Below, piece by piece: positions 7,180 to 15,676 of a DNA stretch of 64,000 nt. The notes under the pieces are model-generated. The model had not been told where the DNA came from. It did not search any database and saw only the letters and a list, made by a program, of their open reading frames with translations. Within the stretch, counting starts at the first letter, position 1; the number at the start of each line of letters is the position of its first letter. Both the position numbers and the translations under genes were made by a program. The stretch is from Streptomyces pluripotens (GTDB taxonomy: Bacteria > Actinomycetota > Actinomycetes > Streptomycetales > Streptomycetaceae): the NCBI RefSeq assembly GCF_000802245.2, contig NZ_CP021080.1, positions 310,001-374,000 on the forward strand, in the 5' to 3' direction.

Positions 7180-8046
7180 ATGACTTCGACACCGCATCTC
7201 AACGAGCTCGGCGAGTTCCTCAAGGCGCGCCGGGCCGAGCTGACCCCGCGGGCCGTGGGTCTGCCGGACCCGGGCGGGCCGCGCCGGGTGAGCGGGTTGC
7301 GCAGGGAGGAGGTCGCGCAGCTCGCCTCGATCTCCACGGACTACTACACCCGCCTTGAACAGGGCCGTATGCCCGCCTCCGCGCCAGCCCTGGAGGCGGT
7401 GGCCGAGGCATTGCAGCTTGATGGCGACCAGCGGCGCTACCTGTTCGGCCTGGCAGGCAAGGAGACGGCGACGCTCCGGCGCCGGACCGTGCAGAAGGTG
7501 CAGCCGCAGTTGCGCAGGGTGCTTGACGATCTCACGACCACCCCGGCGATCGTAATGGGCCGCCGGATGGACGTCATTGCCTGGAATCCCCTGGCATCGG
7601 CGTTGATCACCGATTTCGCAGCGGTCCCGGAAAAGCACCGCAACTACCTCCGGATTCTTTTCACCGATCCCGCGATGCGTACCCTTTATGCCGACTGGAG
7701 GACCGTGGCCCGTACCGCCGTGGCGCAATTGCGCATGGAAGCCGCGAAATACCCGGACGATCCGCGACTGACGGGTCTGGTCGGGGAGCTGTCCGTGCAG
7801 GACGCGGACTTTCGGAAGTGGTGGGCCGCACAACACGTGGCCACCCTGAGCGTCGGCACAAAGGTGCTGCACCATCCGGTCGCCGGTGAGCTGTCCCTCG
7901 ACTGGGACACCCTGACCGCGAGCACCGACCCCGACCAGCAGCTGGTCGTGTGGACCGCTGAGGTCGGCTCTCCCACGTACGACGGACTGCGCATACTGGC
8001 GTCCTGGGCCGCCGATCGGCAGCTGCCTGCCGCTCCCGCACAATGA
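7180..8046 (+). CDS. XRE-family regulator with MmyB-like ligand domain
   Basis: The 288-residue protein has an N-terminal XRE helix-turn-helix: LGEFLKARRAELTPRAVGLP, then RVSGLRREEVAQLASISTDY and YTRLEQGR. The C-terminal two thirds match the MmyB-like PAS-type ligand domain, recognised by LDDLTTTPAIVMGRRMDVIA followed by WNPLASAL. In Streptomyces these regulators usually control a neighbouring oxidoreductase operon and bind a fatty-acid-like ligand. The ATG was preferred over a very long upstream extension because of the GGAG six bases ahead and because the homology begins there. It is divergent from the cupin operon. Confidence 0.9.
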   Translation: MTSTPHLNELGEFLKARRAELTPRAVGLPDPGGPRRVSGLRREEVAQLASISTDYYTRLEQGRMPASAPALEAVAEALQLDGDQRRYLFGLAGKETATLRRRTVQKVQPQLRRVLDDLTTTPAIVMGRRMDVIAWNPLASALITDFAAVPEKHRNYLRILFTDPAMRTLYADWRTVARTAVAQLRMEAAKYPDDPRLTGLVGELSVQDADFRKWWAAQHVATLSVGTKVLHHPVAGELSLDWDTLTASTDPDQQLVVWTAEVGSPTYDGLRILASWAADRQLPAAPAQ

Positions 8047-8048
8047 GC

Positions 8049-8202
8049 TCAGGAGGCGGGGGTCGGGGACATGGCCAGTTCCCCGGTGCGCAGGGCCGTC
8101 TCCCGATGCCCAGCCATGCTGGTGACGACGTCCCCGCCCCGCCCGGGGCGACGACCTGTGCGAACGCGTCCGGTGCGTAGGCGGTACCGAGCAGGTCCAC
8201 GT
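8049..8202 (-). pseudogene. Frameshifted C-terminal SDR remnant
   Basis: The minus strand begins in one frame with DLLGTAYAPDAFAQVVAPGG, a typical SDR helix. After about 20 codons it must switch frame to continue as DVVTSMAGHRETALRTGELA followed by MSPTPAS and a stop. Such a sequence matches the middle of small Streptomyces SDR enzymes around the catalytic serine strand. No Rossmann motif precedes it. It is a double-damaged fragment placed directly against the end of the MmyB-type regulator, which commonly has an SDR target gene. Confidence 0.6.
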
Positions 8203-8206
8203 GCCC

Positions 8207-9471
8207 TCACTCCGGATCCGCTGCCGGGGCCAGGCGGACCTCTTCCACATCCAGCTGGGCCTGCACCTGTTGGAGGACGGTGTCGTCGATGAGGTGCTGG
8301 TCGCGCAGGGCGATGACGGCGGAGCGCTTGTGTTCCAGGAGGGCCAGGCGCAAGGCGGTGTCCTGCTCGTGGCGCCGGACGAGATCCGTGTCCGGCGCGT
8401 TCGGGGTGCTCACTGTCGCGGCGGCTCGGAGCGTGTCCAGGTGGGTCTCGTACTCGGCACGGAGCCGCTCGCTCACCTCGGGGTCGGTGCCGAGGCGGGC
8501 CGCCACCGTGGGGAGGGCGTCCAGTGCGGTCTCGGACGCGGTGGTCCGGGCGAGGGCGAGTTCGCGGTCGGCTTCCGTGTCGTGGGGCAGGTGGGACCAG
8601 CGTGCCACCGGCGGCAGGACCAGGGCCTGCACCACGAGGGTGGTCACGACGACGCCGGCGGTGACGAAGACGATGGTGTCGCGGTCGGGGAACGGCCTTC
8701 CGGAAACGAGGGTGTAGGGCACGGACAGCGCGAGCGCCAGGGAGACCGCCCCGCGGAACCCGGCCAGAGCGCTGACCACGCGGGCACGGTTGCCCATGCG
8801 GCGCTCCCGCTGCTGCGGGCGCCGGTCCAGAGCTCTGATGGTGTACACCGCGACGGACAGGAACAGGAACCGGACGATGACCAGCGCACAGGAGATCGCG
8901 GCCACCATCCAGAGCGCCTCGGACAGGGCGGTGCCCGACAGAGCGCGGACCGCTGCCTGTGCCTCAAGTCCGACCAGGACGAAGAGTGCGCCGTTGAGCA
9001 GGTACATCGCCAGCGACCAGAACGCCATCGTCTGCCGGCGGGCCTCTGCCCGGCCCAGGCTCGGTCCGGCCTGGCTCATGATCAGCCCGCATACGACCAC
9101 CGCGAGCACGCCCGACGCCTCGACCTGCTCGGCCAGCAGATACGCGCTGAACGGGATCAGGATGATCGTGAGGTTGTCCAGCACGGTCTCGCCGAGCCTG
9201 CGCACGAGGCGGCGGAGCCGGATGCCGAGCCATGCGACTAATGCGCCCGCCGCGATGCCGCCGCCGTAAGACAGGGCCACGAGGCCGCTCACGTGGGCCG
9301 CGCCGAGGTGCTCGGATCCCACGGTGACGCCGACCGCCAGGCTGTAGATGACCAGCGCCGTACCGTCGTTGATCAGGGACTCGGCGCGCAGCAGTGCGAC
9401 GTTGCGCCTCGGTAGCAGCCGGGAGACCACACCCACGGTGGTGGCGTCGGTGGGCGCAACGGCGGCGCCTA
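8207..9471 (-). pseudogene. Na+/H+ antiporter (CPA1/NhaP type), 5'-truncated
   Basis: About 420 residues of a CPA1 sodium/proton exchanger remain. They open at VGAAVAPTDATTVGVV, contain the conserved ND segment (RAESLINDGTALVIYSLAVG), run through many membrane helices and end in a cytoplasmic regulatory tail with a helical pattern. The N-terminal helices, normally about 100-130 residues, are missing because the IS701 element sits at this point. Joining the flanks across the element restores SDALLVGAA, but the sequence beyond is not hydrophobic, so the gene was probably already damaged. A GTG at 9436 could start a non-functional fragment. Confidence 0.75.
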
Positions 9472-9475
9472 CTAG

Positions 9476-9493
9476 TAGTGCTTGGTCAGGTCG
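9476..9493. repeat. IS701 left terminal inverted repeat
   Basis: TAGTGCTTGGTCAGGTCG, perfectly complementary to the right end at 10900-10917. The CTAG immediately outside is the target duplication. Confidence 0.9.
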
Positions 9494-9586
9494 GTGCGGC
9501 CGTGGGTATGTCGCGGTGGCAGGTGGGGCAGGCGCCGGTCCAGGTGGCGAGGAGTGTCTGCAGCTCGCGGACGACTTGGTAGAGGC

Positions 9587-10852
9587 TCAGGCCGGCGCCG
9601 CGTCTTTTGGGGCTCTGGCCAGTCGTTGCAGGGTGCAGAAGGCGTGGGCGGCAGAGACGAGGGTGACGTGGTGGTGCCAGCCGCCCCAGGTCCGGCCCTC
9701 GAAGTGGGCCAGCCCCAGAGCCTGCTTCATCTCGCGGTAGTCGTGCTCGATGCGCCAGCGGAGCTTGGCCAGGCGGACCAGGGTGGTCAGCGGGGTGTCG
9801 GCGGGCAGGTCGGACAGCCAGAACTGGACCGGCTCGCTCTCGCGCGCGGGCCACTCGGCCAGCAGCCAGCACTCGGGCAGTTCCGGGCCCTCGGTGGCCT
9901 GGCGGATCTGACGCCCGGCGGGCCGGATCCGCAAGGCCACGAACCGGGAGTACATCCGCTTGAAGCCGGAGCGGCCGGTGCCGGGCCGGGAGCCTTCCCG
10001 CCATTGGACCGGCCGTGCGGCCTTCCGGCCCGCCGCGATGACCAGCTCCTTCACCGAACGCGGAGGCTCGGGGTACTTCGGCACCGGTGGCCGTCCGGTC
10101 CCGGAGTACGGCTCGGCCACCGGAACCGCGTCGGCGGGCTGGGCCGACAGGGTGGTGGAGATGCCCACCACGTAGCGCATGCCCCGTGCGTTCAGGCCGA
10201 GACGGAAGGCCGCGGCGTCGCCGTATCCGGCATCTGCGATGGCCAGCGGCACATCGATCCCCCAGGAACGAGTCTCATCGGCCATGTCCAGGGCGAGCTG
10301 CCACTTTTCCACGTGCCCGGCATCCTCCGGGATGCCGCAAGTGACACGACGGGCGATCTTGCCCGGGTCAGCTTCCGGCGAGGCGGGGTCCCAGGTCCGG
10401 GGCAGGAACAACCGCCAGTTGACCGCTGCCGAGGCATGATCGGAGGCCAGGTGCAGCGAGACGCCCACCTGGCAGTTGGTGACCTTGCCCGCGGTGCCGG
10501 TGTACTGCCGCGACACACACGCCGAGGCAGTGCCGTCCTTCAAGAAGCCGGTGTCGTCGAAGACCAGCGCGGTCGGGCGGATCGCCGTCTCCATCCTCCA
10601 GGCCAGGCTGGCCCGGATGTGGGCCGGATCCCACGGGCTGGCGGTGATGAAGTGGGCCAGAGCCTGCCGGTTCCCGTCCTCCCCGAGGCGAGCGGCCATC
10701 GGCTCGACCGACTTGCGCTTGCCGTCGGTCAGCAGTCCCCGCAGGTAGACCTGCCCCCACCGGCGCTGGTCCTTGCGCGCGAACGGCTCGAACACCTCCG
10801 CAGCAAACGCCTCCAACTCATCACGCACCGCAGCCATTTCGTCCGGAGTCAC
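9587..10852 (-). CDS. IS701 family transposase
   Basis: The 421-residue DDE transposase shows FDDTGFLKDG near residue 100 (first acidic motif), ADAGYGDAAAFR (second), and LRWRIEHDYREMKQALGLAH with the YREMK catalytic glutamate, all conserved in IS701 proteins. A GTG start gives MTPDEMAAVRDELEAF. The frame ends at DAAPA. However, the next frame continues in family-like style as LSLYQVVRELQTLLATWTGA then CPTCHRD and stops at the inverted repeat. A one-base slip near the CCCCAAAAG run may have removed about 34 C-terminal residues. The catalytic core is intact. Confidence 0.9.
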   Translation of the reverse strand: MTPDEMAAVRDELEAFAAEVFEPFARKDQRRWGQVYLRGLLTDGKRKSVEPMAARLGEDGNRQALAHFITASPWDPAHIRASLAWRMETAIRPTALVFDDTGFLKDGTASACVSRQYTGTAGKVTNCQVGVSLHLASDHASAAVNWRLFLPRTWDPASPEADPGKIARRVTCGIPEDAGHVEKWQLALDMADETRSWGIDVPLAIADAGYGDAAAFRLGLNARGMRYVVGISTTLSAQPADAVPVAEPYSGTGRPPVPKYPEPPRSVKELVIAAGRKAARPVQWREGSRPGTGRSGFKRMYSRFVALRIRPAGRQIRQATEGPELPECWLLAEWPARESEPVQFWLSDLPADTPLTTLVRLAKLRWRIEHDYREMKQALGLAHFEGRTWGGWHHHVTLVSAAHAFCTLQRLARAPKDAAPA

Positions 10853-10899
10853 ACACCCTCAACGCGACACACAACCCGAAGGGCACGCACCACCAAAGA

Positions 10900-10917
10900 C
10901 GACCTGACCAAGCACTA
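10900..10917. repeat. IS701 right terminal inverted repeat
   Basis: CGACCTGACCAAGCACTA, the exact complement of the left end. It is followed by the second CTAG target copy. Confidence 0.9.
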
Positions 10918-10921
10918 CTAG

Positions 10922-11116
10922 GAGGGCATCCGAAAAGACGGACCCCGCAACCTGACCGTCGGCGCCCTGGGGCTGACCGTGGCCGGTGTCTGGCCAGCCT
11001 CTGCCAGACGCGCGGGAACAACCGGGAGCCAGAGCAGGGTTCGGCTTGGTACGGGTCCTGCCGTCCACCTACCGGTACCGGTGGGCGTGGATGCAGAACG
11101 GCCGTTCGTACCGAGG
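10922..11116. other. Flank of the IS with no clear gene
   Basis: The first few codons on the minus strand (SDALL) extend the antiporter frame across the insertion, but beyond them no hydrophobic helices follow. The plus strand reads GPRNLTVGALGLTVAGVW for a short way without belonging to any gene I can name. This is probably the degraded 5' part of the antiporter locus. Confidence 0.4.
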
Positions 11117-11680
11117 CTACTGCTGTTCCCACTGCTCCTTGGTGATCTCGTACCGTACGCCTCCGTGCTCGGAGCCTTCGATCATCTCCATGTCGGAGGG
11201 AGTGGGGGTGGTGTCCGTGAGCCTCATTCCGAGCTTCTCCATGATGTTGCGCGACCCGTGGTTCACGGACATCGCCTCAGCCCAGACCATCCGCACACCG
11301 AGTCCTGTGAACGCCTTGCCCAGCACGGCACGCGAGCCCTCGGTGGCATACCCCTTGCCCCAAGCCGCCCGCCGCAGCCGGTAGCCGAGCTCGACTTCGT
11401 CCAGCGGGCCCTCCGGCTCGGGACGCAGGATGAACCAGCCGATGAACGCGCCGCCGTCCTTCTCGTGCGCGGCGAATAGGCCGAGGTCGCCGTCCCACTT
11501 CTCGTAGCCGGCGAGGATGTTCGGGAGGTAGCGCTCGCGGACGACCTCCGGCGCGGTCGGAATGCCGCCGGTCAGGTAGCGCATCACCGCCGGGTCGCTG
11601 TCCAACTCGATCAGTAGGTCCGCGTCGTCGGCAGTGAAATGGCGCAGGGCCAAGCGCTCGGTCTCCAGGTAGGTGTCCAC
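11117..11680 (-). CDS. GNAT acetyltransferase, RimJ/RimL type
   Basis: This 187-residue protein begins MDTYLETERLALRHFTADDA, the usual opening of RimJ/RimL-like acetyltransferases. It contains the acetyl-CoA loop region VELGYRLRRAAWGKGYATEG, then SVNHGSRNIMEKLGM, the alpha4/beta6 hallmark of the family. These enzymes acetylate protein N-termini or small amines using acetyl-CoA. The gene stands alone, so the substrate is open. Its 3' end faces the IS701 flank. Confidence 0.88.
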   Translation of the reverse strand: MDTYLETERLALRHFTADDADLLIELDSDPAVMRYLTGGIPTAPEVVRERYLPNILAGYEKWDGDLGLFAAHEKDGGAFIGWFILRPEPEGPLDEVELGYRLRRAAWGKGYATEGSRAVLGKAFTGLGVRMVWAEAMSVNHGSRNIMEKLGMRLTDTTPTPSDMEMIEGSEHGGVRYEITKEQWEQQ

Positions 11681-11987
11681 GAGTCGATCATGCCTGAGGC
11701 AAGTCGGGCAGCCAACAGATTTCCTCGGGAACTCGGGGGCGTTGCCTTGACGTCGCAGGATGGAGAGACGGGGGCGCCTGGTGCCGGCCCGTCCCCGTTG
11801 TCCGTAGTCCGTAGTCCGTAGTCCGTAGTCCGTAGTCCGTTGGCCGTTGCCCCGAAGGATCGGTCACTTGGGGGCAGACCCCGAAAGATCCCTGCCAGCC
11901 CGCTCGTTGTCCGAGCGGGCTGGCGCCCGCAACGGCTACGCTGGCCCGGTCCTCAGCCGCGCCCGCACCCATCACCGGAGCCGCGAG
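11681..11987. other. Intergenic region with tandem repeat
   Basis: The gap separates divergent acetyltransferase and glyoxalase-like genes. Apart from the 7-bp repeat described separately, it contains an imperfect inverted repeat around 11895-11925 (GCCAGCCCGCTCG and CGAGCGGGCTGGCG) that could act as a terminator or attenuator. No gene is visible. Confidence 0.45.
11800..11840. repeat. 7-bp tandem repeat (GTCCGTA), about six copies
   Basis: GTCCGTA is repeated without interruption for 41 bases (5.9 copies). It lies in the divergent promoter gap between the acetyltransferase and VOC genes. No coding frame appears to use it. It may be a slippage-prone microsatellite. Confidence 0.85.
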
Positions 11988-12335
11988 ATGCACGTCCGCC
12001 GGGTCGTTCCCAACATCCCCTCGCAGTCCTTCGACGAGAGTGCGCAGTTCTACGGGGTCCTGGGCTTCGAGGAAGTCATGAACCACGGCTGGATCATGAC
12101 CCTCGCGCCCAGAGGGAACCCCGAGGTGCAGGTCAGCGTGATGGCCGAGGACCAGACGGCGCCGGTCGCCCCAGACCTCAGCATCGAGGTCGAGGACGTG
12201 GACGCCGCGTACGCCGAGATGACAGCGCTCGGCGCGGAGATCGTCCATCCCCTGAGCGACGAGGAGTGGGGCGTGCGCCGCTTCTTCGTCCGCGACCCCA
12301 ACGGCCGTGTGGTCAACGTCCTCAGCCACAGCTGA
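11988..12335 (+). CDS. VOC family (glyoxalase/bleomycin-resistance fold) protein
   Basis: The 115-residue product has one vicinal-oxygen-chelate module. It begins MHVRRVVPNIPSQSFDESAQ then FYGVLGFEEV, with the helix-strand pattern of the family, and ends at FFVRDPNGRVVNVLSHS, where the family usually has RDPxGxxxxL. VOC proteins of this size act as glyoxalases, dioxygenase-like enzymes or antibiotic-binding proteins, usually as dimers. The ATG was chosen because homology starts there; the upstream extension is low-complexity. The specific role is unknown. Confidence 0.85.
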   Translation: MHVRRVVPNIPSQSFDESAQFYGVLGFEEVMNHGWIMTLAPRGNPEVQVSVMAEDQTAPVAPDLSIEVEDVDAAYAEMTALGAEIVHPLSDEEWGVRRFFVRDPNGRVVNVLSHS

Positions 12336-12521
12336 GCCCGGCGGACGTCCCTGGCCAGCTCGCGACACGGTGGCGTGCTCATCCGGCACCCTGGCCAGAA
12401 CACCTGCCCAGTGCGCGGAGTGGGCTGGCCTCCCTCAGCCGTTTCGCACGCCAGGACCGCGGGGCGTCGTGCGCGTCCGCCCGCTGTGAGGGCCTTGCCC
12501 CCACGGCGTTAGGCTCGGGCG

Positions 12522-13433
12522 ATGGCCGGAGCTGACGAGCGCCCCGAAGTGCGGACCGAAGGCGCAGGACCGTTCACCACCCGCATCGTCCAACCGCTCG
12601 ACGAGGGGGGAACAGCGGAGTGGGAGTCCCGCCTCGCGCGCAAACGCGGCGCGGTGGTGATCCGTCCTGCAGGGCATGCGCAAGGTGTCCACCGCCATGC
12701 GGACGCCGCGGCACTCGGACGTTTGCGCAGATTGAATTCCACCGCGTCCTCGGCGTTCGCGATCGGCGGAGCATTGTTCGTGCTCGGAGCCGCTGTGGCC
12801 CAGTTCGGATGGGGCGGTGCGACCACGAGCGCCGTGGTCTACTTCGTGGGTGGTCTGTTCTTCAACACCGGCGGATACGCCTCTTTGCTTCAGGTGATCA
12901 ACGCTCCCCGCCCGGAACACGGACCCCATGAGCTGATCACCCCTCGCTGGCGGTGGTGGAGCTTCGAGCCGATGCGCATCGATTGGCTCAGCACCTTCTT
13001 GCTCTTCACCGGCACACTCGTCTTCGGGATCAACCTGGTGGACTCGTTCCTCCACGGCCTCTCGGCACAGCAGACGAACGAGTTCGTCTGGGGCCCCGAC
13101 ATGATCGGCTGCGCGCTGTTCCTGATCTCCGGGCATCTCGCGCTGGTCGAGGTGTGTCACGGCCGGCTCGGCGTCCGGACGCATGAGCTGGGCTGGTGGG
13201 TCGTCGCGGTCAACCAGCTCGGTTCCTTCCTGTTCCTCGTGTCGGCCCTGGCGGCCTACGCTCGCCCGGCGACGGGCGTCATGGTCGACGTGATGGTGGC
13301 GAACTGGGGCACCCTTGCCGGCGCGCTGTGCTTCCTAGTCGGCGGAGTGCTTCAGGGTTTCGAGCACCCCGTCGCCGCCCCGGCATCGGCGGCACGGCTG
13401 GATGTCGGGGAGATCGGGCTGAACCGCGCTTGA
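12522..13433 (+). CDS. Integral membrane protein, possibly YrhK-like
   Basis: The 303-residue protein has a soluble N-terminus of about 70 residues, then six or so hydrophobic helices: FAIGGALFVLGAAVAQFGW, VVYFVGGLFFNTGGYASLLQ, WLSTFLLFTGTLVFGINLV, MIGCALFLISGHLALVEV, LGSFLFLVSALAAYA and WGTLAGALCFLVGGVL. The repeated pattern of a helix followed by a GG or GHL element suggests duplicated YrhK-type two-helix units. This is a tentative match from pattern only. No catalytic motif or operon partner is visible. The function is unknown. Confidence 0.7.
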   Translation: MAGADERPEVRTEGAGPFTTRIVQPLDEGGTAEWESRLARKRGAVVIRPAGHAQGVHRHADAAALGRLRRLNSTASSAFAIGGALFVLGAAVAQFGWGGATTSAVVYFVGGLFFNTGGYASLLQVINAPRPEHGPHELITPRWRWWSFEPMRIDWLSTFLLFTGTLVFGINLVDSFLHGLSAQQTNEFVWGPDMIGCALFLISGHLALVEVCHGRLGVRTHELGWWVVAVNQLGSFLFLVSALAAYARPATGVMVDVMVANWGTLAGALCFLVGGVLQGFEHPVAAPASAARLDVGEIGLNRA

Positions 13434-13672
13434 CACCACGGCAACGCCCCCGGTCGGCGCGCCCTCTCCCCCGGCACCGGAGCGCTGGCGTGCGCCGCCG
13501 CCCACCTCGGTCCCGGCGCATGCAACCCGGTATGCAGACGGGTGATGGTGTTCATCACGCCACGCTGTGCATGCTCCGTCTCCCCAACCTCGCGTTCACC
13601 GGATAGACCGTCCCGAGGCGGACATCCCCGAAACGGGCCGTGTCGCGCCCGTTGATCTGTGCCGAACCGTCC

Positions 13673-14617
13673 TCAAGGCCGGGTGACGTGGGTGGAGCTC
13701 TTGAACCTCAAAGAAGCAGGGATGGCACCGGAGTTGAGCTTGGCGGCGAGGTCTCGGGCTACCTTCTCCGTGAAGTTTCCAGCGATCTCGGCAGTACCAC
13801 CGGTCAGCGACTCTCTCACGTAGGGTGCGGAGATCACCCGGCCGTCCAACACGATGGCGAACTGGTTCCGCGGCGCGGGGTTGCTGGCGAGTTGGCCGGT
13901 GGCGTCGGTGAGCTTCACACCGCCCTTGGCTGTGAACTTCAACTGGACGAACCAGCCCATGCCCTGGTTCGTGTCCTGATCGGCTTTGGCTGAGGCCACG
14001 TCGGTGTCCTCAAGGACGGCCGGCCCCAGAAGGTACTTCACCGATGGTGTCCCGGTCCCGGCTGGGAGGCCGCAGGCCACGATGGGATCCCCAGGGCCGG
14101 CACCCTGCTCAGCCTCGGTGTACGCATGGCCGTCGGAGCAGTCCAGTGCCTGGTACTCCGCTCGCAGAGCAGCGCTGGTCTCGTCCTGACCGCTACTGGC
14201 CCCGGGCTGCGAGGAGTTCGGCGTCGTTCGGCCAGGGCTGGGCTGCGCCGCCAGCACATCCCGGAAGCGGAGCCGTCCCGGCGCAGCCAGATCCCTCAGA
14301 CGCCCCTCTGCCGAACGGGGACCGGTGACGTCGATCGAGCCGTCCTTTACCTCGACCCGTACACCCGTGATCCCGAGCGTGTCAGCGCGCTTCCTCAGCC
14401 GGTCCGCCGATCGCCGCAGGTCGTCGGCCGAGGCGGGGGTGGACGCGGTGAAAGTGACCACCGACACGTCCCGTTCACCCGTGCCGTCCGGTGCCGCGGC
14501 GGCGGCACCGGACGACGCTGAGTGCGGCTGCCGGCCAGATGAGTGCGAGCAGCCGGTCAGTACGGCGAGCCCCAGGCACAAGGGAACGGCGGTGTGTCTG
14601 ATCTGAAAGTGACGCAT
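13673..14617 (-). CDS. Lipoprotein with a SecD-type P1 head domain
   Basis: The 314-residue protein starts MRHFQIRHTAVPLCLGLAVL then TGCSHS, a lipoprotein signal with lipobox LTGC. It has a Ser/Ala-rich linker and a region (VVTFTASTPASADDLRRSAD then RLRKRADTLG) like the ferredoxin-like base of SecD P1. The C-terminal third contains LDGRVISAPYVRESLTGGTA then EIAGNFT, the hallmark of the SecD P1 head. SecD itself has six membrane helices; here only the periplasmic-type domain is present on a lipid anchor. The role may be in late protein export or folding outside the membrane, which is inference. Confidence 0.8.
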   Translation of the reverse strand: MRHFQIRHTAVPLCLGLAVLTGCSHSSGRQPHSASSGAAAAAPDGTGERDVSVVTFTASTPASADDLRRSADRLRKRADTLGITGVRVEVKDGSIDVTGPRSAEGRLRDLAAPGRLRFRDVLAAQPSPGRTTPNSSQPGASSGQDETSAALRAEYQALDCSDGHAYTEAEQGAGPGDPIVACGLPAGTGTPSVKYLLGPAVLEDTDVASAKADQDTNQGMGWFVQLKFTAKGGVKLTDATGQLASNPAPRNQFAIVLDGRVISAPYVRESLTGGTAEIAGNFTEKVARDLAAKLNSGAIPASLRFKSSTHVTRP

Positions 14618-14794
14618 GACATGCAGTCTCCCAAGACGAGCAGTCCCGACGCATGCCAATAGATTCCCCGCCCGAAGCAGCGGGAACGGCACGCGATCGC
14701 CATCGCCTCGAACGCGCCGCTCTCGGAGCGAAAGCCGGCCTTCAACGCCCCCGCCTCCGTGCGGCGATCGCGGACCGGGTCACAGCCCGCTACC

Positions 14795-15676
14795 TCACAG
14801 GTCGATCTGATATTCGAGTGCTTGGTGCGTCGGTTCGTAGCCGAGCATGGTGTTGATGTTCCTCATGGGCTGGTTGCTGTCGGCGGTATCGGTCAGCAGA
14901 CCGTCGAGCTCGGGGTGGCGCTCGCGGGCCTGCCGGATCGACTCGGCCTTCATCCACCGGCTCAGGCCGTGTCCACGGTGTTCGGGCAGAACACCGGTCC
15001 CGTAGTGCTGGCCGTCGCCCTTGCCGTCGCCGGGAACCACCAGCTCGGTGAACCCGACGATCGAACCGTCCGAGTCGTCGATGGCCACGACCGTGTGCAG
15101 CAGTTCGCCCCGCTCATCAATGGCCTGCGCGGCGGCACGGACCCGATCGACGTCCCAGGCCACCGTCCCGTAGTCGGTGTCGTCCATCGGCATGTCATCC
15201 AGGGCTCGGCGCGATGCGGCAAAGGTGCGGGCGAGGCCATCAGGAACGGTCCCGTACCACGACGCCAGCCGGTATCCGGGATGCGGCTGCTCAATGAGCT
15301 CGTTGAGGGCCGTGATGTCCACTTCGGCCAGCGGCAACCGGGCGAACGTCAACGTGAGGACCTTGCGGAAGCCCCGGGCCGGCAGGAAGTGGGCGCCAGG
15401 GGATCCGGCCTCGGCCTGGGCGAGAACACAACGCCTGCCGTCTTCCCGGGCAGCGGCCACGGCCTCGTTGAGCAGCCGCGAGCCGATGCCGCGGCGTCGC
15501 TCGACCGGATGAACATCGAGTGTGAGTTCGGCCAGGTGCTCTTGCCCGGAATGGGTGAACAGGCGCAGGAACGCCGATCCGACGGGAATGCCGTGGGCGT
15601 CGGACGCCAGCCAGGCCAGACGGTGGCTGAACGGACCGCGGTCGTACTCGGTCAGGGGGGTGATACGAATCGACAA
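14795..15676 (-). CDS. Tandem-domain GNAT acetyltransferase
   Basis: The 293-residue protein has two GNAT units, like mycothiol synthase-type acetyltransferases. The first unit shows ELTLDVHPVERRRGIGSRLL with an intact RRRGIG acetyl-CoA loop. The second shows HYGTGVLPEHRGHGLSRWMK, also a recognisable RGHGL loop, then NQPMRNINTMLGYEP. A TTG start was chosen because GGAG lies seven bases ahead and the upstream frame is arginine/proline-rich filler. No neighbour suggests a substrate. Confidence 0.85.
   Translation of the reverse strand: MSIRITPLTEYDRGPFSHRLAWLASDAHGIPVGSAFLRLFTHSGQEHLAELTLDVHPVERRRGIGSRLLNEAVAAAREDGRRCVLAQAEAGSPGAHFLPARGFRKVLTLTFARLPLAEVDITALNELIEQPHPGYRLASWYGTVPDGLARTFAASRRALDDMPMDDTDYGTVAWDVDRVRAAAQAIDERGELLHTVVAIDDSDGSIVGFTELVVPGDGKGDGQHYGTGVLPEHRGHGLSRWMKAESIRQARERHPELDGLLTDTADSNQPMRNINTMLGYEPTHQALEYQIDL

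Larger units (their letters stand above)
9476..10917 (-). mobile_element. Complete IS701 family insertion sequence with CTAG target duplication
   Basis: The 1442-bp element is bounded by perfect 18-bp inverted repeats, TAGTGCTTGGTCAGGTCG at the left end and its complement at 10900-10917 on the right. It is flanked on both sides by CTAG (9472-9475 and 10918-10921). A 4-bp target duplication fits what is known of IS701. It carries one transposase gene and interrupts an antiporter. The perfect ends and intact duplication indicate a fairly recent insertion with no later deletion at the junctions. Confidence 0.9.
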
